A DNA stretch of 64,000 nucleotides, taken from assembly GCA_013002305.1 (NCBI GenBank), contig JABDKG010000014.1, positions 1 through 64,000 on the forward strand, given 5' to 3'. This DNA comes from Hellea sp. (GTDB lineage Bacteria; Pseudomonadota; Alphaproteobacteria; Caulobacterales; Maricaulaceae). The notes under the pieces are model-generated. The model was not told where the DNA came from and made no database searches. It saw only the letters and a program-made list of their open reading frames with translations. Of this stretch, positions 63,833-64,000 are shown in pieces (positions within the stretch are counted from its first letter, which is position 1; each line of letters begins with the position of its first letter). Position numbers and translations under genes: made by a program.

Positions 63833-64000
63833 TTGTTATTGGCGAGAATAATTCCGGCTTTAGTCGGTACACTTGTTTTGGCGGCTTGCGCCAAAGCCGT
63901 CACGGGACCCAATTCCGCAAAAGACCTGACTTCATTGGCCGGGTCCGAATGGGGCTTTGAGGGCAAGGACGAACCCTTTGTTAATTTTGACAATGATGGA
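63833..64000 (+). CDS. META-domain lipoprotein (5' part, runs off window)
   Basis: The frame begins at TTG 63833, directly after the previous stop, with GGGAGG six bases upstream. A lipoprotein signal (LVLAAC) is followed by DLTSLAGSEWGFEGKDEPFVNFDNDG, which matches the opening strand of META/HslJ domains (LxGxxWxF...). Fifty-six codons are visible. HslJ-like proteins sit in the envelope and are linked to stress resistance. It is probably cotranscribed with the TIGR02301-type gene. Confidence 0.75.
   Translation, partial: MLLARIIPALVGTLVLAACAKAVTGPNSAKDLTSLAGSEWGFEGKDEPFVNFDNDG

Overview
The window reads as chromosomal DNA of a moderate-GC alphaproteobacterium. The best fit is a marine, Caulobacter-like lineage (Hyphomonadaceae/Maricaulales type). 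This is an inference from gene content: a PleC-type PAS histidine kinase, a FeuP/FeuQ-like two-component pair with a PepSY partner, a TIGR02301-type protein beside a NUDIX hydrolase, a DUF1254 lipoprotein, a DegP-regulator-kinase-glnE chain, and frequent TTG starts. No rRNA, tRNA, CRISPR array, phage or insertion sequence was recognised. Nearly all of the window is ordinary, tightly packed core genome, with many 1-4 nt start/stop overlaps.

Layout. 0-5 kb: envelope proteins of unknown role, the ribosome-associated ABC-F ATPase EttA and a dienelactone-hydrolase-like enzyme. 5-12.7 kb: a LysM lipoprotein, pyruvate kinase, three tandem paralogous Cys-rich mini-lipoproteins, an FMO-like flavoenzyme coupled to an NhaP-type antiporter, and small unknown genes. 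12.7-15.9 kb: a tyrosine-catabolic operon (hppD, VOC protein, fumarylacetoacetase) divergent from a MarR regulator, with two 18-bp palindromic operators between them. 16-23 kb: DUF1254 lipoprotein, TypA/BipA, a membrane protein/ECF sigma/putative anti-sigma cassette in which the sigma gene has no standard start codon, and PepN. 23-37.5 kb: a signalling block with an EAL protein, a PleC-like kinase, glnE coupled to a DegP/regulator/kinase operon, a FeuPQ-like operon with PepSY and DUF938 genes, and a DnaJ-like co-chaperone. 37.7-45.3 kb: acyl-CoA dehydrogenase, membrane proteins, pdxH, a minimal J-domain protein, a VIT/CCC1 transporter, aroC, a methyltransferase and an esterase.

45.3-48.3 kb holds the most unusual content: three consecutive secreted glycine-zipper proteins, each followed by a hairpin resembling a terminator. 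The middle one carries an uninterrupted array of 27 hexapeptides with Thr (or Ser) at every sixth residue, encoded by exactly 18-bp units. 48.3-59.6 kb returns to housekeeping: tlyA-dxs-ispA-xseB-phosphatase, lepB, Sua5/TsaC-FAD oxidase, and a rimK-aspartoacylase-MscS cluster. 59.6-61.4 kb is a decayed patch with a broken aspartokinase fragment, a sulfotransferase-like gene and an ORF remnant. 61.4-64 kb carries yaaA, an SRAP protein, a NUDIX hydrolase, a TIGR02301-type protein and the start of a META-domain lipoprotein.

Best candidates for a second look are the Thr-hexad protein and its glycine-zipper neighbours, the sigma factor with no conventional start codon, the Cys-rich lipoprotein triplet, and the tyrosine operon that has a VOC protein but no homogentisate dioxygenase.
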